This document shows, piece by piece, positions 61,408 through 64,000 of a stretch of 64,000 nt of DNA. Both the position numbers and the translations under genes were made by a program. Origin of the DNA: Pseudoduganella armeniaca (GTDB lineage: Bacteria; Pseudomonadota; Gammaproteobacteria; Burkholderiales; Burkholderiaceae_D); the NCBI RefSeq assembly GCF_003028855.1, contig NZ_CP028324.1, positions 1,364,001-1,428,000 of the forward strand. The letters are read 5' to 3'. Positions within the stretch are counted from its first letter, which is position 1. Each line of letters starts with the position of its first letter. Below the pieces are notes generated by a model. The model worked only from the letters and a program-made list of their open reading frames with translations, did not search any database and had not been told where the DNA came from.

Positions 61408-62868
61408 TCACCCCGCCAGTTTCGCCTTCAGCAGCTCGGTCAGCTGGGCCGGGTTGGCCTGGCCCTTCGAAGCCTTCATGGCCTGGCCGATCAGCGCGTT
61501 GATGGCCGCTTCCTTGCCGGCGCGGTACTGCTCGACCGATTTGGCGTTGTTGGCGATGACGTCGTTGACGATCGCTTCCAGCGCGCCCGTATCCGAGATC
61601 TGCTTCAGACCCTTCTCCGCGATGATCGCGTCCACCGCGCCGGTGTCGTCCGAGCCGGCTTCCCACAGCGCGGCAAAGACCTTCTTGGCGGCCGCATTGG
61701 AGATGGTGCCGTCGGCGATGCGCTTGAGCATGGTGCCCAGCTGCGCCGGCGTGACAGGCGCGTCGGCGATGTCGACGTCGTTGCGGTTCAGCGTGGACGA
61801 GACGTCGCCCATCAGCCAGTTGGCGGCCGCCTTGGCGTTTTCCTGGCCTGCCGTGGCGACGACGGCTTCGAAGTAGCCCGCCATCGCCTTCGACGAGGTC
61901 AGGATCAGCGAGTCGTATTCGGGCAGCTTGTATTCACTCACGAAGCGCTCGCGCATCACGGCCGGCAGTTCCGGCATGGCGGCCTTGACGCGTTCGATCC
62001 ACTCCGGCGAGATCGCCAGCGGCGGCAGGTCGGGATCGGGGAAGTAGCGGTAGTCCTGCGCGTCTTCCTTGCTGCGCATCTCGCGCGTTTCCTTCTTGTC
62101 CGGATCGTACAGGCGGGTGGCCTGCACCACCTTGCCGCCATCCTCGATCAGTTCGATCTGGCGGCGCACCTCGACGTTGACGGCTTCCTCGATGAAGCGG
62201 AACGAGTTCAGGTTCTTGATCTCGCAGCGGGTGCCGAATTCCTTCTGGCCCTTCGGGCGCACCGAGACGTTGACGTCGCAGCGGAACGAGCCTTCCTGCA
62301 TGTTGCCGTCGCAAACGCCCAGCCACATGACCAGGCCGTGCAGCGCCTTGGCATAGGCCACGGCTTCCTGCGCGCTGCGGATTTCCGGCTCGGAGACGAT
62401 CTCCAGCAGCGGCGTGCCGGCGCGATTGAGGTCGATGCCGGACATGCCGTGGTAGTCCTCGTGCAGCGATTTACCGGCATCCTCTTCCAGATGCGCGCGC
62501 GTCAGGTTGACGGTCTTGGTGACGAACTTGCCGTCCTTCTCGTAGCCGAACGTCAGCGAGCCGCCTTGTACGACCGGGTCGTCCATCTGGCTGATCTGGT
62601 AGCCCTTGGGCAGGTCGGGGTAGAAGTAGTTCTTGCGCGCGAAGATCGAGCGCGGCGCGATGGTCGCGCCCACGGCCAGGCCGAAGCGGATCGCGCGATC
62701 GACGGCTTCCTTGTTCATCACGGGCAGCACGCCCGGCAGCGCCAGGTCGACCGGGCTGGCCTGCGTGTTCGGTGCGGCGCCGAAGGCGGTCGGCGAGCCG
62801 CTGAAAATCTTGGAGTCGGTCGTGAGCTGCACGTGGTTCTCGAGACCGATGACGACTTCCCATTCCAT
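61408..62868 (-). CDS. gatB: aspartyl/glutamyl-tRNA amidotransferase subunit B
   Basis: This is the kinase/tRNA-binding subunit of the GatCAB complex, which converts misacylated Glu-tRNA-Gln or Asp-tRNA-Asn. The 486 residues start [15 protein letters not shown] and contain the conserved [16 protein letters not shown] and [11 protein letters not shown] segments. The C-terminal YqeY-like domain ends LLKAKLAG. The ATG at 62868 matches the family. It lies 20 bases behind gatA on the same strand. Confidence 0.96.
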   Translation of the reverse strand: MEWEVVIGLENHVQLTTDSKIFSGSPTAFGAAPNTQASPVDLALPGVLPVMNKEAVDRAIRFGLAVGATIAPRSIFARKNYFYPDLPKGYQISQMDDPVVQGGSLTFGYEKDGKFVTKTVNLTRAHLEEDAGKSLHEDYHGMSGIDLNRAGTPLLEIVSEPEIRSAQEAVAYAKALHGLVMWLGVCDGNMQEGSFRCDVNVSVRPKGQKEFGTRCEIKNLNSFRFIEEAVNVEVRRQIELIEDGGKVVQATRLYDPDKKETREMRSKEDAQDYRYFPDPDLPPLAISPEWIERVKAAMPELPAVMRERFVSEYKLPEYDSLILTSSKAMAGYFEAVVATAGQENAKAAANWLMGDVSSTLNRNDVDIADAPVTPAQLGTMLKRIADGTISNAAAKKVFAALWEAGSDDTGAVDAIIAEKGLKQISDTGALEAIVNDVIANNAKSVEQYRAGKEAAINALIGQAMKASKGQANPAQLTELLKAKLAG

Positions 62869-62888
62869 AATATGTTCTTCCTCTGTTC

Positions 62889-64000
62889 TTAGATGCCGGC
62901 GGGAGCCTGCTGGTGCCAATCGGTCGCCTGCTGGAACTGGTGCGCCACGTTCAGCAGCTTCGCCTCGGCGAAGTAGTTGCCGATGATCTGCAGGCCCACC
63001 GGACGCTTGCCGTTCTTCTCGCCTTCACCGAAGCCGCACGGAATCGACATGCCGGGCAGGCCGGCCAGGCTGGTGGACAAGGTGAAGATGTCGGCCAGGT
63101 AGTTCGCCACCGGATCGTCCGCCTTCGAGCCCAGGTCCCAGGCGACGGTCGGCGCGACCGGGCCCATGATGACGTCGCACACGGCGCCGGGACCCGACAG
63201 CACGTTGGCGAAGTCCTGCGCGATCTTGCGGCGGATGCGCTGCGCCTTCAGGTAGTAGGCGTCGTAGTAGCCGTGGCACAGCACATAGGTGCCCACCATG
63301 ATGCGGCGCTGCACCTCGGGACCGAAGCCCTGGCCTCGGGTCTTCTTGTACATGTCCTGCAGGTCCTTGTAGCCCTCGGCGCGGAAGCCGTAGCGCACGC
63401 CGTCGAAGCGCGACAGGTTGGACGAGGCCTCGGCCGGCGCGATCATGTAGTAGGCCGGGATCGACAGGGCGGTGTTCGGCAGCGAGATGTCCACCAGCGT
63501 GGCGCCCAGCTTGACGAACTGGTCGAGCGCCGCGCGCACGGCCGCCTCGACGTCCTTGGCCAGGCCCTCGCCGAAATACTCTTTCGGCACGCCGATGCGC
63601 AGGCCGGTCAGCGGCTCGTTCAAATTGCGGCTGAAGTCCTCGTGCACGCCGCCCTGTTCCGGCGCCAGGCTGGTCGAGTCGCGCTCGTCGTAGCCGGCCA
63701 TGGCGGACAGCAGCAGGGCGCAGTCCTCGGCCGTCTGCGCCATCGGGCCGCCCTGGTCCAGCGACGAGGCGAAGGCGATCATGCCGAAGCGCGACACGCG
63801 GCCGTAGGTCGGCTTGATGCCGGTGATGCCGCAGAACGAGGCCGGCTGGCGGATCGAGCCGCCCGTGTCGGTGCCCGTCACGGCTGGCGCCAGGCGCGCG
63901 GCCACGGCGGCGGCCGAACCGCCGGAGGAGCCACCCGGCACCGCCGTCTTGTCCCACGGGTTCTTGACGGCGCCGAAGGCGGAGTTCTCGTTGGACGAGC
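62889..64000 (-). CDS. gatA: aspartyl/glutamyl-tRNA amidotransferase subunit A, 3' part (5' end outside the window)
   Basis: This is the amidase-signature subunit that supplies ammonia to GatB. About 370 C-terminal residues are present. They include the glycine/serine-rich signature [14 protein letters not shown] with the cis-Ser/Ser of the Lys-Ser-Ser triad and [13 protein letters not shown]. The catalytic lysine region and the start lie beyond base 64000. gatC would be expected further upstream. Confidence 0.95.
   Translation of the reverse strand, partial: SSNENSAFGAVKNPWDKTAVPGGSSGGSAAAVAARLAPAVTGTDTGGSIRQPASFCGITGIKPTYGRVSRFGMIAFASSLDQGGPMAQTAEDCALLLSAMAGYDERDSTSLAPEQGGVHEDFSRNLNEPLTGLRIGVPKEYFGEGLAKDVEAAVRAALDQFVKLGATLVDISLPNTALSIPAYYMIAPAEASSNLSRFDGVRYGFRAEGYKDLQDMYKKTRGQGFGPEVQRRIMVGTYVLCHGYYDAYYLKAQRIRRKIAQDFANVLSGPGAVCDVIMGPVAPTVAWDLGSKADDPVANYLADIFTLSTSLAGLPGMSIPCGFGEGEKNGKRPVGLQIIGNYFAEAKLLNVAHQFQQATDWHQQAPAGI

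Overview
The window looks like a chromosomal segment of a GC-rich betaproteobacterium of the Oxalobacteraceae, Massilia/Telluria/Duganella group. The 16S signature, the 16S-tRNA-Ile-tRNA-Ala-23S-5S operons, the PEP-CTERM protein, the TorF-type porin, the metX-metW pair and the ferrooxidans-type gshA all fit this. No phage, integron, transposase or CRISPR array is visible.

Layout. (1) 1-4320: the 3' part of an rrn operon (partial 16S, tRNA-Ile, tRNA-Ala, 23S, 5S) with an additional 5S gene behind its own terminator. (2) 4473-20516: a DHA2-type MFS exporter and a large cobalamin region, almost all on the minus strand. cobT-cobS-cobC (lower ligand and final assembly) come first. A cobalamin riboswitch follows, ahead of btuB-btuC-btuD (B12 uptake). 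Then come cobO-cobB-cobU-cbiB-cobD-btuF-cobQ (adenosylation, amidation, aminopropanol arm, nucleotide loop). A plus-strand gene for an unknown secreted protein (12875-14119) sits between the uptake half and the synthesis half. No corrin-ring-forming genes are in the window, so the set here covers uptake, salvage and late steps. (3) 20567-24954: a lipid A modification operon: an OmpR-type regulator, a sensor kinase broken by one frameshift, eptA and a PAP2 phosphatase. Three direct hexamers with 11-bp spacing lie in front of eptA. (4) 24993-30396: a complete second rrn operon in the same orientation, so the cobalamin and lipid A region is flanked by direct rrn repeats.

(5) 30438-40382: a palindromic intergenic repeat, a large secreted GH57-like starch enzyme with FN3, CBM25 and CBM20 modules, small conserved genes, comM, a short insertion carrying a HEPN-type gene bounded by 160-bp direct repeats of the comM 5' end, a PEP-CTERM protein and ubiK. 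(6) 40407-43310: torF-glnK-amtB with a convincing NtrC site and sigma-54 promoter. (7) 43391-53604: housekeeping genes: gshA-gshB, a regulatory PTS (ManX-type EIIA, HPr, EI), metX-metW, an M48 protease, an RluA-family synthase, a perfect 30-bp-arm palindrome, xth and pyrE. (8) 53667-58471: a tightly coupled seven-gene operon containing an Lgt-like membrane protein, a Tes-like (COG1964) radical SAM enzyme and a monoglyceride-lipase-like hydrolase. This is the most interesting candidate for an undescribed lipid-related system. (9) 58605-64000: a flavin/PLP-oxidase-fold stress protein, two tandem DUF1176 proteins, gatB and the 3' part of gatA.

A quality point affects interpretation. The two rrn operons differ by many one-base length differences in G runs, including inside both tRNAs. 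Comparison with conserved rRNA sequence shows undercalled homopolymers in both copies. The kinase frameshift in a C run is therefore probably also a sequence error.
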